A DNA stretch of 36,160 nt, taken from positions 1-36,160 of the forward strand of contig JABDHI010000028.1 in assembly GCA_013285655.1 (NCBI GenBank), read 5' to 3'. Position 1 is the stretch's first letter, and each line of letters begins with the position of its first letter. Source of the stretch: Bacteroidota bacterium (GTDB lineage: Bacteria > Bacteroidota > Bacteroidia > JABEUT01). Positions 22,832 through 32,066 of the stretch are shown in pieces. The position numbers and the translations under genes are program-made. The notes below the pieces were generated by a model. That model worked only from the letters and a program-made list of their open reading frames with translations, was not told the DNA's origin and did no database searches.

Positions 22832-22914
22832 AGTTTATAAAGTAGAAAATTCATAAAGTTATAAAGATGAAAATCAAAAGAACTTTAAAGCTTTACGAAC
22901 TTGATAAACTTTCG
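22832..22914. repeat. AAAGTTTATCAAGTTCATAAAG palindromic repeat, copy B
   Basis: Inverted relative to copy A upstream of clpB. The rest of the 335-bp gap (22915-23143) holds no gene; it is AT-rich and ends with the promoter box of the LpxH-like gene. Confidence 0.58.
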
Positions 22915-23087
22915 GCTTAGTGCGTTACCAAATTGTTAAGCCAATATATAAACATGAAATAATTGTTAAGGATGGGTGTGAATAGGCTATGGTTGCTATG
23001 TTATAAGCATGTATGAAATAACTTTGTTGTTGAAAAGCGTGTGTACAACGCTAGCTTGTTTTGTTTACAAAAGGCAATTATCAAAAG

Positions 23088-23095
23088 TACTTTTG
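23088..23095 (+). promoter_or_regulatory. -7 box (TACTTTTG) of the LpxH-like gene
   Basis: Exact TAnnTTTG match, 48 bp before the ATG at 23144. A TTTG lies 24 bp further upstream, longer than the normal spacing. Confidence 0.4.
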
Positions 23096-23143
23096 TAACA
23101 GGGTAGCAGATTGTACATAACAGGACTATAAAAACTCAACAGC

Positions 23144-23986
23144 ATGGGTGGAACAGAGAAAAGGAAAGTAGATGTAGTGGTAATATCGGATGTGCACCTG
23201 GGTACCTATGGCTGCCACGCCGAAGAGTTGAATAACTACTTAAAGAGCATTGAACCCGGCCGCCTGATATTGAATGGAGACATAATAGATATATGGCAGT
23301 TTAGTAAGCGTTACTGGCCGCAAAGCCACATGAAGGTAGTTAAACGCATAATAAGCCTTATGGCAAAGGGCGTGAAAGTTACCTATATAACCGGCAACCA
23401 CGATGAGATGCTGCGTAAGTTCAGCGGACTGAAGGTGGGGAAAATGAAAATAAAGAATAAAACTGTACTGAAACTAAGTAACGGCAAAAGCGCATGGATA
23501 TTCCATGGTGATGTGTTTGATGTAACCATGCAGCATAGCAAGTGGCTGGCTAAGTTGGGTGGGGCAGGGTACGATCTGCTAATACTCATCAATCGATTTA
23601 TCAATGCCATATCGGTTAGTATGGGCAGAGGTAAAATATCATTATCAAAAAAAATTAAGGACAGTGTTAAGAGTGCGGTTAAGTTCATTAACAATTTTGA
23701 AAAGACTGCCGCCGACATAGGTATATCAAACGGATATGATTACGTAGTATGCGGCCACATACACCAACCCGAAATACGCAACATACATACCGATAAAGGC
23801 GACATCATCTATATGAATTCGGGCGATTGGGTTGAGAACCTTACCGCTTTGGAATATAATAACGGAGAGTGGAATATATATAAGTACAATGAGGCTGACT
23901 TTCCAATAAAGGATGAGTTTGTTGACCCTAACCAGGAAGAACTGTTCAATAAAATGCTGGCAGAATTTACTTTAAAGAAGAAATAG
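23144..23986 (+). CDS. LpxH-like calcineurin-type phosphoesterase (UDP-2,3-diacylglucosamine diphosphatase family)
   Basis: 280 aa. The five metallophosphoesterase motifs are present: VISDVHLG (Asp16, His18), LNGDIIDIW (Asp46), TGNHDEML (Asn85, His86), FHGDVFD and VVCGHIHQPE. The family member LpxH removes UMP from UDP-2,3-diacylglucosamine to give lipid X in lipid A synthesis, at the inner face of the cytoplasmic membrane. The hydrophobic insert GYDLLILINRFINAISVSM (about 147-165) could act as the lipid-gripping cap. Bacteroidota carry several paralogues of this shape, so the exact substrate is uncertain. No other lipid A gene is adjacent. Confidence 0.82.
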   Translation: MGGTEKRKVDVVVISDVHLGTYGCHAEELNNYLKSIEPGRLILNGDIIDIWQFSKRYWPQSHMKVVKRIISLMAKGVKVTYITGNHDEMLRKFSGLKVGKMKIKNKTVLKLSNGKSAWIFHGDVFDVTMQHSKWLAKLGGAGYDLLILINRFINAISVSMGRGKISLSKKIKDSVKSAVKFINNFEKTAADIGISNGYDYVVCGHIHQPEIRNIHTDKGDIIYMNSGDWVENLTALEYNNGEWNIYKYNEADFPIKDEFVDPNQEELFNKMLAEFTLKKK

Positions 23987-24098
23987 CTTATAAGTCTTTA
24001 ACTGATCATATGCATCATATACAAGAGGTATTTAGCAGATTACTTTCCCTTTCATACGTGGCATACCACTACTTTATGTTGTGGTGTAGCATGAATCT

Positions 24099-24563
24099 TT
24101 AATCGGGCAGTACCATACCAATATGCGGAATATGGTCTTCAATATATTCTTCGCCGGTGGCTACAAAGCCTAATGATGTATAGAACTTACGCAAATAGGC
24201 TTGTGCACTTATTTTAATCGGTTCGCCTTTAAATAATTCTAAAGCCTTTTCAATGCTTTTTTGCATTAATAGTATTCCTATGCCTTGTCCGCGGACTGAC
24301 TGTGCATTTACCACACGGCCAATAGAAGCATAGTCTTTATAAGACACACCTTTAGGAAGCAGGCGAGAGTATGCAACAAGTTCATTTGCTTTATTATATA
24401 TCATCAGGTGCCAGCTTTGCTGATCTTTTCCATCTGCATCCTGGTAGGGGCAATTTTGTTCCACACTAAAAACCTGTATGCGTAATTGCATAATGGCATA
24501 AAGTTCGTTAGTGCTTAATTCGTTAAAATGCTTGCAGACTATAGTTACCTCAGGCTGACTCAT
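24099..24563 (-). CDS. ElaA-like GNAT-family N-acetyltransferase
   Basis: 154 aa. The ElaA hallmarks are clear: LRIQVFSVEQNCPYQDADGKDQQ near residue 27, LVAYSRLLPKG, then SIGRVVNAQSVRGQGIGILLM with the acetyl-CoA loop RGQGIG, and KISAQAYLRKFYTSLGF. Substrate unknown. Its ATG overlaps the stop of the upstream FemAB-like gene by one base (TAATG), so translation is coupled and the two products are likely made together. Confidence 0.92.
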   Translation of the reverse strand: MSQPEVTIVCKHFNELSTNELYAIMQLRIQVFSVEQNCPYQDADGKDQQSWHLMIYNKANELVAYSRLLPKGVSYKDYASIGRVVNAQSVRGQGIGILLMQKSIEKALELFKGEPIKISAQAYLRKFYTSLGFVATGEEYIEDHIPHIGMVLPD

Positions 24564-25294
24564 TATACAGAATTCTTTAATCGTTTTAATAAACGGAACA
24601 GCTTACCTTTTAAACTTACATATACTATACTGTTGTAATTAGGCGTAATTGTACCCCCAAATTTTTCTTTGAATTTATTTATTCCCAGTAGCGCTTCATC
24701 CTCTTTGCCATTGTACCATCCACCCCAGTCGTAAAGCCGGATGCCTTGTTCTTTAAAGTAAACCATATCCTTCCAGTGGCAAAAGCGATTGGCAGCTCCT
24801 ATTTCTTGTTTTATTTTATTGTCCGTTTGCAGATATATGGTAGATATGCTTGAAATCAGCAGCACCCTATCACCATTCACTCTGTATAAGTGTTGTGCAA
24901 CAGGAACCTTATTGGCATTTAACACCTGTGCTATAGCCAGCAATCCATTTTCAAAGTAAGCCATTATACGTGCAGTATCGGCAAGTGGTAGTTTTTTCGA
25001 TAAGGAAAAATCGTTGTATGCTTTTATAAATTCGTTTACCGTGTTTAATTGTAAACTATCGTAATGCATCGTGTAACTATATGCAGGATTCTTCTCTACC
25101 GATCGTATTTCATTCCTGCCGGTAGCGTTTATAGCGCCGAACAAAGTTTCTTCGGGTTGGGTAAGATCGATCAGAATAGTGTAGTGGTCGTAATAATCAT
25201 TGCCAATGGGTTTAGTCATTTGCATATAATACACCACGTCGGCATCGGTATACAATGTGCTGGCATCATACCATACATCGCGCACGTTAAGCAT
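24563..25294 (-). CDS. FemAB-like/GNAT-fold aminoacyl- or acyl-transferase-like protein
   Basis: 243 aa from the ATG at 25294. INATGRNEIRSVEK followed by a long alpha/beta segment, then GAANRFCHWKDMVYFKEQGI, LYDWGGWY and INKFKEKFGG, is the layout of the C-terminal GNAT-like domain of FemAB-type proteins found in polysaccharide and peptidoglycan loci. Donor and acceptor cannot be told. A TTG at 25336 would extend it by 14 codons, but a TATCTTTG box at 25345-25352 implies a transcript starting near 25337, which would make that start leaderless, so I prefer the ATG. Coupled to the ElaA-like gene by a 1-bp overlap. Confidence 0.65.
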   Translation of the reverse strand: MLNVRDVWYDASTLYTDADVVYYMQMTKPIGNDYYDHYTILIDLTQPEETLFGAINATGRNEIRSVEKNPAYSYTMHYDSLQLNTVNEFIKAYNDFSLSKKLPLADTARIMAYFENGLLAIAQVLNANKVPVAQHLYRVNGDRVLLISSISTIYLQTDNKIKQEIGAANRFCHWKDMVYFKEQGIRLYDWGGWYNGKEDEALLGINKFKEKFGGTITPNYNSIVYVSLKGKLFRLLKRLKNSV

Positions 25295-25344
25295 GCGCTC
25301 GGTTCTTTTAAGGGTATGTAGGTTGCTATTTACCAAAGTAATAG

Positions 25345-25352
25345 CAAAGATA
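25345..25352 (-). promoter_or_regulatory. -7 box (TATCTTTG) of the FemAB-like/ElaA-like pair
   Basis: Exact match on the minus strand, placed in the 69-bp gap after the 447-aa T9SS gene; it suggests the pair is transcribed separately from the surface-protein genes. Confidence 0.42.
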
Positions 25353-25363
25353 GTGGTCTATAT

Positions 25364-26707
25364 CTATCTTGAAACTATAAACTTAGCCTGTCGCTTCATA
25401 TTGCCATCAATAAGAATTAGCATATATATTCCGCTTTCGAGTTTAGAAACATTTAGCGTAATTGTATTCTCTTTCATGCTGACATTTTCTGTATATAGTT
25501 CCCTGCCTGTTACATCGTATACAGCGGCTTGTTGTGGTTTAAAGCCATTGCCGGTAAGCACTATGTTTAGTTTGTAATTAGCAGGAACAGGATAAATGGA
25601 GAAGGCAGAATTGTTTTGAATTGTGTTTATGCTATTAGGATCAACAATAGAAATATGTAATATCATTGATGGGCGGTGGTGTGGCATGCCAAGTGTGTTA
25701 TCGGTAATGGTAACAGTATATGAACCTGAACAAATGCCGCTAATGGTATCGGTAGTTGCAACGGTCGACCATACAAAGCTGAATTGGCTTAAGTTAACAG
25801 CCGCATTGGTAGCAACCCAAATTGAGTTGTTGCAGCCACCTTTTATAAGGCTATCAATATAAATGCCATCAAAATTGGTGTCTGGTATTAAATAAACAGA
25901 GTCTTTTGCATCAGGGTTGGTGCAGCCATCACTTACTATTACAGTATACCAACCGGGTGTGGTGGGAGAAACATTAGCATTTTGTCCGTTTTCGTTACCC
26001 GGTTGCCATGTATAGGTATAATGGCCATTACCACCTGAGGCCTGAGCCGAGAGAGTTACAGTTGTTCCGCCGTAAACAGTATCTCCCAGAGGAGTGGTTA
26101 AGCGAAGAGGCTCATCAACATTAACAGTTACTGCAACTGGGGATGCCTGGCATTTATTGGTGTCGTAAGAAATTAGAGTGTAGGTAGTTGTAACTAAAGG
26201 CCATGCAGCAACACTTGCACCTATTGAAGTGTTAAGGTTTATTGAAGGGCTCCATAAGTAAGTGTATTGACCATTACCACCTGTACTACTAGCCATTAAG
26301 TTAGAAGGAGCGCCATCAAAACATATTGTATCGGGCGAGGCTGAAGCAGTAGTTAGTACCAATGCCGGCTGGTGTATAGTAATTGTATCAGTTGCAGTGC
26401 AACCGGCAGAATCGGTTATAGTTAATGTATATACAGCTGCACTTAAGTTAGTTGCTGTATCATTAGTTTGTACCGGCACAGTTGACCATGCATATTTATA
26501 GGGTGGTTTTCCACCCAAAGCATTTCCTGTGGCTGTTCCATTAACGCCTCCATTACAAGTAACATTTCTCACTGTTTTAACGCCCATACTAAAAGTGCAA
26601 GTGTTGTTTATGGCTTTCCCCGTGTGCTCAATTCCCCCGGCAAATGAAGTAAAGGAAATACAAAGCGCTATTCCGCAGACAATAAATTTTTGAGTGATGG
26701 TTTTCAT
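25364..26707 (-). CDS. T9SS-secreted SprB-repeat surface protein (447 aa)
   Basis: The signal peptide (1-23, ending SFAG) is followed by one SprB-type repeat (about 44-114: VRNVTCNGGVNGTATGNALG ... VYTLTITDSAGCTATDTIT). Two PKD/Ig-like beta sandwiches follow (about 118-197 and 198-276, with SPDTICF and SGGNGHYTYTWQPG). Residues 277-447 are a module shared with the neighbouring 1760-aa protein: NFDGIYIDSLIKGGCNNSIW, a short Ig-like domain, then the type A sorting tail (IYPVPANYKLNIVL ... ISKL-like end). The secretion route is Sec then T9SS; it should be cell-surface or released. It starts 12 bp after the stop of the 1760-aa gene and is probably co-transcribed with it. Confidence 0.9.
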   Translation of the reverse strand: MKTITQKFIVCGIALCISFTSFAGGIEHTGKAINNTCTFSMGVKTVRNVTCNGGVNGTATGNALGGKPPYKYAWSTVPVQTNDTATNLSAAVYTLTITDSAGCTATDTITIHQPALVLTTASASPDTICFDGAPSNLMASSTGGNGQYTYLWSPSINLNTSIGASVAAWPLVTTTYTLISYDTNKCQASPVAVTVNVDEPLRLTTPLGDTVYGGTTVTLSAQASGGNGHYTYTWQPGNENGQNANVSPTTPGWYTVIVSDGCTNPDAKDSVYLIPDTNFDGIYIDSLIKGGCNNSIWVATNAAVNLSQFSFVWSTVATTDTISGICSGSYTVTITDNTLGMPHHRPSMILHISIVDPNSINTIQNNSAFSIYPVPANYKLNIVLTGNGFKPQQAAVYDVTGRELYTENVSMKENTITLNVSKLESGIYMLILIDGNMKRQAKFIVSR

Positions 26708-26719
26708 GAGTCTTTGTAT

Positions 26720-29700
26720 TTATTGCATTATAGTAAACTTGGCCTGGCTGCTTGTTTTACCATCGCTTAGTATAAGCAGGTAACTACCATTTGCAAGGTT
26801 AGATACATCAATAGTTTCAATGTTTGATTTGAATGTAGCATTTTGCTTCATCAATTGTCTTCCGGTAATATCATACACACTCAAATATTGCGGCCTAAAT
26901 TGGCTGTTATTTAAACTTATGTTAAGTTTACTTGAAGCCGGAACAGGATATAAAGTAAATAAAGTGTTGCTCTGAATTTCATTTATACTAACCGGATTTT
27001 TAATGGTAATGTGCAACATAACCTCTGGTCTATGGCCGGGTATAATTGGTTTTGTGTCAGTAATTTCTACCCAATAGGTTCCGGCACAAAGGTTGCTAAT
27101 GGTATCGGTAGTTGCACCGGTCGACCATAAAAAAGTAAACTGGCTAAGGTTAACCAAGCCACTATCGGCTACCCAAAGCGCATTATTGCAACCACCGTTT
27201 ATTAGGCTGTCAATATAAAGCGCGCTGAAATTAGTATCTACAAATACATTAATGCTATCACGGGCATTTGGTTTACTGCATGCATCAAAAACGGTTACTG
27301 TATACTGCTGGCTTGCAGTTAACGTGGTTGTAAAACTGCTGTTATTATAATTGTTCGGTTCCCACATATAATTATAAGCACCTAACCCTCCTGTTGCAAC
27401 CGCTGTAAGGGTTACACTTTGTCCTGAAATAATAGTATCGGCACCGGTTATATGTACTTTTAATGCATGGTATACATTAACCTGTGCTGTTGGGGGAGAT
27501 AAAGTACTGCAGCCTGCCGTATCGGTTGCTTTTAGTGTATATATTGTTGTATCGGTTGGTGAAACAGTAATTACTGCAGTTGTATCTGCAGGTAGTACAC
27601 TGCCCTTGGCACTCCACTGGTAACTATATGGCCCGTAACCTCCGGAAACTGTTGACGTAAGCTTGGTACTATTACCATAACAAATGTTTATGTTGGTAGG
27701 TGTAATAGTTGTGCTTACAGGCCCCTTGTTTATATTAAACTTAGCGGTGTCTTTGCACCCCTTGCTGTCTAAAATAACAATATTGTTTTTGCCTTCGCTA
27801 AGTCCGGTTATGCAGTTATTGGTATTGCCGCTGTAATTGTAGTAGTACGGAGGGGTACCACCCGATGGGTGTACACATGCACTGCCGTAAGTAGTACACG
27901 TACCATCAATAATGCTGTCGGTTACTGTTATTGGAGGGGCGGAAGCTGTAATAACATAAGTTGCCTGCGCCTGGCAACCATGTGCATCGGTTACCTGTAC
28001 TGAATAAGTACCTACACAAAGATTTCTGACAAAGTAAGTTACGTCACCTGTACTCCATATATAGTTATATGGATATGTACCGCCCGATATAGCTGCAGTT
28101 ACACTTTCGTTGCAGGTTTGTGGGCATGGTGTTGTAATACCAGTTTCGGAGGTTACTGAAAAAGGTACGCCGCTATAGCCGCTAAATATTGCACTGTCTT
28201 TACAACCGTCTGCATCTGTAACTATTACATAACCATTTACATTGATATTGATTGCAAAAGCTGAATCTTTTTGAGTGGTAACACCATTAAACCATTTATA
28301 CGTATAGGGTTCATGGCCGTTAACCGGTAATGCAACGCCAACCGACTGACACGTATAATTCATAACCGCTGTAGCGGTAAGCGAACACCCCTGGGAAATT
28401 GTAATTGAATCGGTTAAAGGGCCGCATGGCGAAGATACTGTAACTGTGTATGTGGTTGTAGTTGTGGGGTGTGCGTAGGTTGATGCCGAATTAGGATTAG
28501 TCAATGATGCAGCAGGCGCCCACGAATAAGTGGTAGAAGAATCGGCCCCTGCAGCCTTAACGCCTAACAGAACACTATCTCCCGGTTCAACTTTCGAACT
28601 GCTTGCACTATCTCGTAGTGCAATGGTATAACCCGGTATTGAAAATGTATCGGCAGATATGCAGCCGTAATTATCAGATGACTGAAAAGTGTACGTACCC
28701 GGAGTAAGATTAGAAACGGCCGAAGTAGTTTGTCCGTTGCTCCAGGTATAGGTAAATGGCGCTATACCTACCGGTTTTGCAATAGCGCTGCCTTCAGGGC
28801 CGTTGCAATAATAAGGCGTGGTTGTAATTTTTGCTGTTGGAGAAACCGAAGTAACCACATAATAAAGTGTATCAGCAATTAACGAACCCTTTACTCCCGT
28901 TATAGCTACTGAATAGGTGCCGGTAAGAAAGACAGTAACACTTTGCCCGTTGGGTGAACCGAAAATGCCCGGGCCGAACCACGTATAAGATGAACCACCC
29001 GAAGGAGCTTTGATTGTAGTATGGTCTTTACCGCAAATAGTAACGTGTATTAATGTGTCTGCAACCACAAGCACGGTAGATGAAGCAGTGGGTATTGTAC
29101 AGCTATCAGTCACGGTTACTGTAAATTGCTGGCTTTGGCTTAATGTAGTTTTTAGCGTATCGGATGTTGAACCGCCCGGCTCCCATTTGTACCTGTAGTA
29201 ATAATAGCTTCCTAAGCCGCCACTGGCAATAGCAAGAAGCTTTACACTGTCGCCGGGTATAATTGTATCTGCTCCATATATGGATACACTTAATGGAGGG
29301 CCAACATTAATGCCCTCGGTTACCGGCGTTGTAAGGCTGCAACCCGAAGTATCTTTAACCCGTAAATAATAGGTAGTGTTTACAACCGGATTAATTGTAA
29401 TACTCGCAGCCGAATCGTTGGTTATGCCTGATGCAGGGCTTGAGTACCAGTAATATTTATAAACACCGCAACCTCCTATAACCTTAGCTGAAAGAATTTC
29501 AGATGTACCATAACACATGTTAGCATTCGGCGCGGTTATGCTTGCCTGTATTGGTCCTCCGTTTATGGCGACAATAAGTGTGTCGCGGCAGGAATTTTTA
29601 TCAGAAATGGCAACCGTATATGTGCCTGCCCCAACACCATTAACACAACTTGAGTAACCATTAGTAACATAAAGCCAGTTATATGAATATGGTGCAACAC

Positions 29701-32002
29701 CACCCGACGGATAAACACATGCATTGCTATAGTTGCTGCTGCAGCTGCCCAGCTTAACAGAATCGGTTGCAGTTATTTTATAATACGGAGGGTTAACAAA
29801 TGTTGCGCTGGTATCTACTTTACAACCCAATGCATCGGTTACTACTACCGAATATGTGCCAGGGCATAAGCCCGTTGCATAAGTAGAGCTGAATCCTCCT
29901 TTGCTCCATGAATAGACATAAGGAGTTTGGCCACCCGTTACACCTATTTGCATCGATCCGTTGCAAAGGCCATAACATGAAATGGGTGTAACGGTGATAT
30001 AAGGTAGTGCAAATTTAGCCGGATGATTTACGTAATAAAGTATACTGTCCTTACATCCGTTATTATCTTTTACCACAACATTCCCGGATGAATATCCAGG
30101 GTAGATAATACTTGAATCGCTTTGAGCCGTGTTTGAGCTGTAATTCCATTTATAAGTAAATGGCGCTACACCATTTGTAGGTATTGCAGTGGCAACTGTG
30201 CGCTGGTCGTAACAATGATAAACACTGGTTACAGTAGTGGTCATAGTGCACCTTTTAAATATGGTAATGGTATCGGTAAGTGTACCGCAGGGCCATGTAG
30301 CAGTTACAGTATATACTGTGGTAGTAATAGGGTGGGCGTATGTTTTAGCTGAGTTAGGATTGCTAACCGATGCCGCCGGTGCCCATGAATAGGTGACCGA
30401 AGAATCAGTGCCAATTACTTTTGAGAATAGCACAACACTGTCGCCCGGTTCTACAGCCCGGGTATTTGCACTGTCTGTTATTTTAACAGCAGGTGCTGTG
30501 GCTATTGCAAATGTGTCTATTGATGTGCAACTGTTTACATCGGTTGCCTGCAGGGTATAAGTGCCGGGTGCCAGGCCCGAAGCAGAGCTGCTGGTTTGGC
30601 CATTACTCCATGCATACGTAAACGGTGCATTGCCAAAAGGTATAGCATTGGCAGTACCACCATAGGCATTACAATAGTAGGCGGTGGTGGTTACTTTAGC
30701 TTGCCTGATGCCCGCATTTAAAGTATAGAATAAGGTATCTGTTATTGCTGAGCCGCCTTTTGCGTTTGTTACTATAACACCATATTTACCGGGCATGGTT
30801 ACGCTAATGGTCCGTAAGGTATCTGGGCCGGTAATAGCACCTGCGGGGCCACTCCATAGAAAACGAGAACCTAAAGGTGCCGTTAGTGTTATCGGGTTAC
30901 TACCGCAAATGGTAGCATTTGAAGCAGTTATAGGTTGCTGTGATTGCGAAAATGCAAAGTACCCGTACCCGAAGTGAGCACCCAGCGAACAATCGGAAAC
31001 CTGGAAAGCAATGGTAACGCATTGCCCTTCATAAGCCTTAAGCGATACAAAGCCTGTTTGCCAGCCTGTGTAATAAACATAATCTTTGTTAAGTGCAAAG
31101 TAAACACTATCGTAGCCCTGATGCATTAAGTCAGTTGCACCAATAATAGTATTGTAATAAGGTATTGTATCTCCTTTTGAATCTAAAACAGCAAAATGAA
31201 AAAACGGCTTTTCTTCATACGAGTGAATTACTGTAGAATCGGGGTTTTCGAGAAATAGCGAATATTGGTATTGAAAATTTTCATTTACCTTTGTTACTAC
31301 AAAACTCTGATTGAGCATGCCCACAAAGTCACGTGGTTTTGTACTATCACCTATACGTACTGAATATTTTACGCCCGGTGGCACTTCAGGAATGGAAGGA
31401 ACAAGGTGATCCTTTAGTGTGCTTTCTACTGCTACCTGATAATCAAGACTTGATGTACTTCCGCCCAACTCTTGCGAACCGCAGACTCCACCCACCTCGC
31501 TGTTAATAATAAATTGGGTAGCATTAGAAAAATTCTCTTCTGAATAGGCATTCCAACCATTAAGGTAACCGTTGGTAAAGTTCAGGTTAGTATCGGTAGG
31601 GTAGCAGGTAGTAAATGCCTGCCTTGTTTGTTGTTTTTGGTTGTACTGCACAAGCAATGATGGTTGCTTGGTTACCATACTGCTGAACATGGCATGTAAC
31701 GAATCGTACTTAAAATCTAAATTAGAAATGTAAGCTTTAGCCTGCCCTACAGTAAGTTTGTTATGCATAACAAGCTTCTTATAGTTTTTCCTATCGGTTA
31801 TAAAAATGCTTTTATAATAATTTGTAAATGCAGTTGTAAACTGTGTATTATCATTGTAGCGCTGCTGTATTTGCTTTAGCTCAGCAGGGAAATATTGCAT
31901 CAAACCTTCCTTTTGCATTCCATTTAATTGGCTTTGTGCATTAAGGCATAATGCGGGCAATAAAATGCTGGTAATAACTAATGCACGGTAAACTTTTTTC
32001 AT
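26720..32002 (-). CDS. Giant T9SS-secreted SprB/PKD-repeat adhesin-like protein (1760 aa)
   Basis: Signal peptide 1-22 (ending LNAQ). Residues 23-355 form an N-terminal region with no recognised domain that includes a jelly-roll-like part (NFTNGYLNGWNAYSEENFSN ... ACVTIAFQV-like strands). Residues 360-982 and 985-1590 are two copies of one supermodule of about 610 residues, each made of an Ig-like opener (TICGSNPITL / TICGKDHTTI), SprB-type repeats with the APFTYAWSNGQT / APFTYTWSNGQT core, a VEPGDSV PKD-like domain, further SprB-like repeats and a closing GADTIIPGDSV / GADTIISGQSV domain. The final module 1591-1760 is shared with the 447-aa protein and ends in a type A sorting tail. The gliding adhesin SprB is the best-known carrier of such repeats; adhesion or motility is inferred. 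Many D-S/T-aliphatic triplets are candidate O-glycosylation sites. Confidence 0.93.
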   Translation of the reverse strand: MKKVYRALVITSILLPALCLNAQSQLNGMQKEGLMQYFPAELKQIQQRYNDNTQFTTAFTNYYKSIFITDRKNYKKLVMHNKLTVGQAKAYISNLDFKYDSLHAMFSSMVTKQPSLLVQYNQKQQTRQAFTTCYPTDTNLNFTNGYLNGWNAYSEENFSNATQFIINSEVGGVCGSQELGGSTSSLDYQVAVESTLKDHLVPSIPEVPPGVKYSVRIGDSTKPRDFVGMLNQSFVVTKVNENFQYQYSLFLENPDSTVIHSYEEKPFFHFAVLDSKGDTIPYYNTIIGATDLMHQGYDSVYFALNKDYVYYTGWQTGFVSLKAYEGQCVTIAFQVSDCSLGAHFGYGYFAFSQSQQPITASNATICGSNPITLTAPLGSRFLWSGPAGAITGPDTLRTISVTMPGKYGVIVTNAKGGSAITDTLFYTLNAGIRQAKVTTTAYYCNAYGGTANAIPFGNAPFTYAWSNGQTSSSASGLAPGTYTLQATDVNSCTSIDTFAIATAPAVKITDSANTRAVEPGDSVVLFSKVIGTDSSVTYSWAPAASVSNPNSAKTYAHPITTTVYTVTATWPCGTLTDTITIFKRCTMTTTVTSVYHCYDQRTVATAIPTNGVAPFTYKWNYSSNTAQSDSSIIYPGYSSGNVVVKDNNGCKDSILYYVNHPAKFALPYITVTPISCYGLCNGSMQIGVTGGQTPYVYSWSKGGFSSTYATGLCPGTYSVVVTDALGCKVDTSATFVNPPYYKITATDSVKLGSCSSNYSNACVYPSGGVAPYSYNWLYVTNGYSSCVNGVGAGTYTVAISDKNSCRDTLIVAINGGPIQASITAPNANMCYGTSEILSAKVIGGCGVYKYYWYSSPASGITNDSAASITINPVVNTTYYLRVKDTSGCSLTTPVTEGINVGPPLSVSIYGADTIIPGDSVKLLAIASGGLGSYYYYRYKWEPGGSTSDTLKTTLSQSQQFTVTVTDSCTIPTASSTVLVVADTLIHVTICGKDHTTIKAPSGGSSYTWFGPGIFGSPNGQSVTVFLTGTYSVAITGVKGSLIADTLYYVVTSVSPTAKITTTPYYCNGPEGSAIAKPVGIAPFTYTWSNGQTTSAVSNLTPGTYTFQSSDNYGCISADTFSIPGYTIALRDSASSSKVEPGDSVLLGVKAAGADSSTTYSWAPAASLTNPNSASTYAHPTTTTTYTVTVSSPCGPLTDSITISQGCSLTATAVMNYTCQSVGVALPVNGHEPYTYKWFNGVTTQKDSAFAININVNGYVIVTDADGCKDSAIFSGYSGVPFSVTSETGITTPCPQTCNESVTAAISGGTYPYNYIWSTGDVTYFVRNLCVGTYSVQVTDAHGCQAQATYVITASAPPITVTDSIIDGTCTTYGSACVHPSGGTPPYYYNYSGNTNNCITGLSEGKNNIVILDSKGCKDTAKFNINKGPVSTTITPTNINICYGNSTKLTSTVSGGYGPYSYQWSAKGSVLPADTTAVITVSPTDTTIYTLKATDTAGCSTLSPPTAQVNVYHALKVHITGADTIISGQSVTLTAVATGGLGAYNYMWEPNNYNNSSFTTTLTASQQYTVTVFDACSKPNARDSINVFVDTNFSALYIDSLINGGCNNALWVADSGLVNLSQFTFLWSTGATTDTISNLCAGTYWVEITDTKPIIPGHRPEVMLHITIKNPVSINEIQSNTLFTLYPVPASSKLNISLNNSQFRPQYLSVYDITGRQLMKQNATFKSNIETIDVSNLANGSYLLILSDGKTSSQAKFTIMQ

Positions 32003-32066
32003 GAGGGTGAAATTGTAGCTACTAAACTACATAAAACAGGTCAAATAACCAAATGATATGAAGGGT

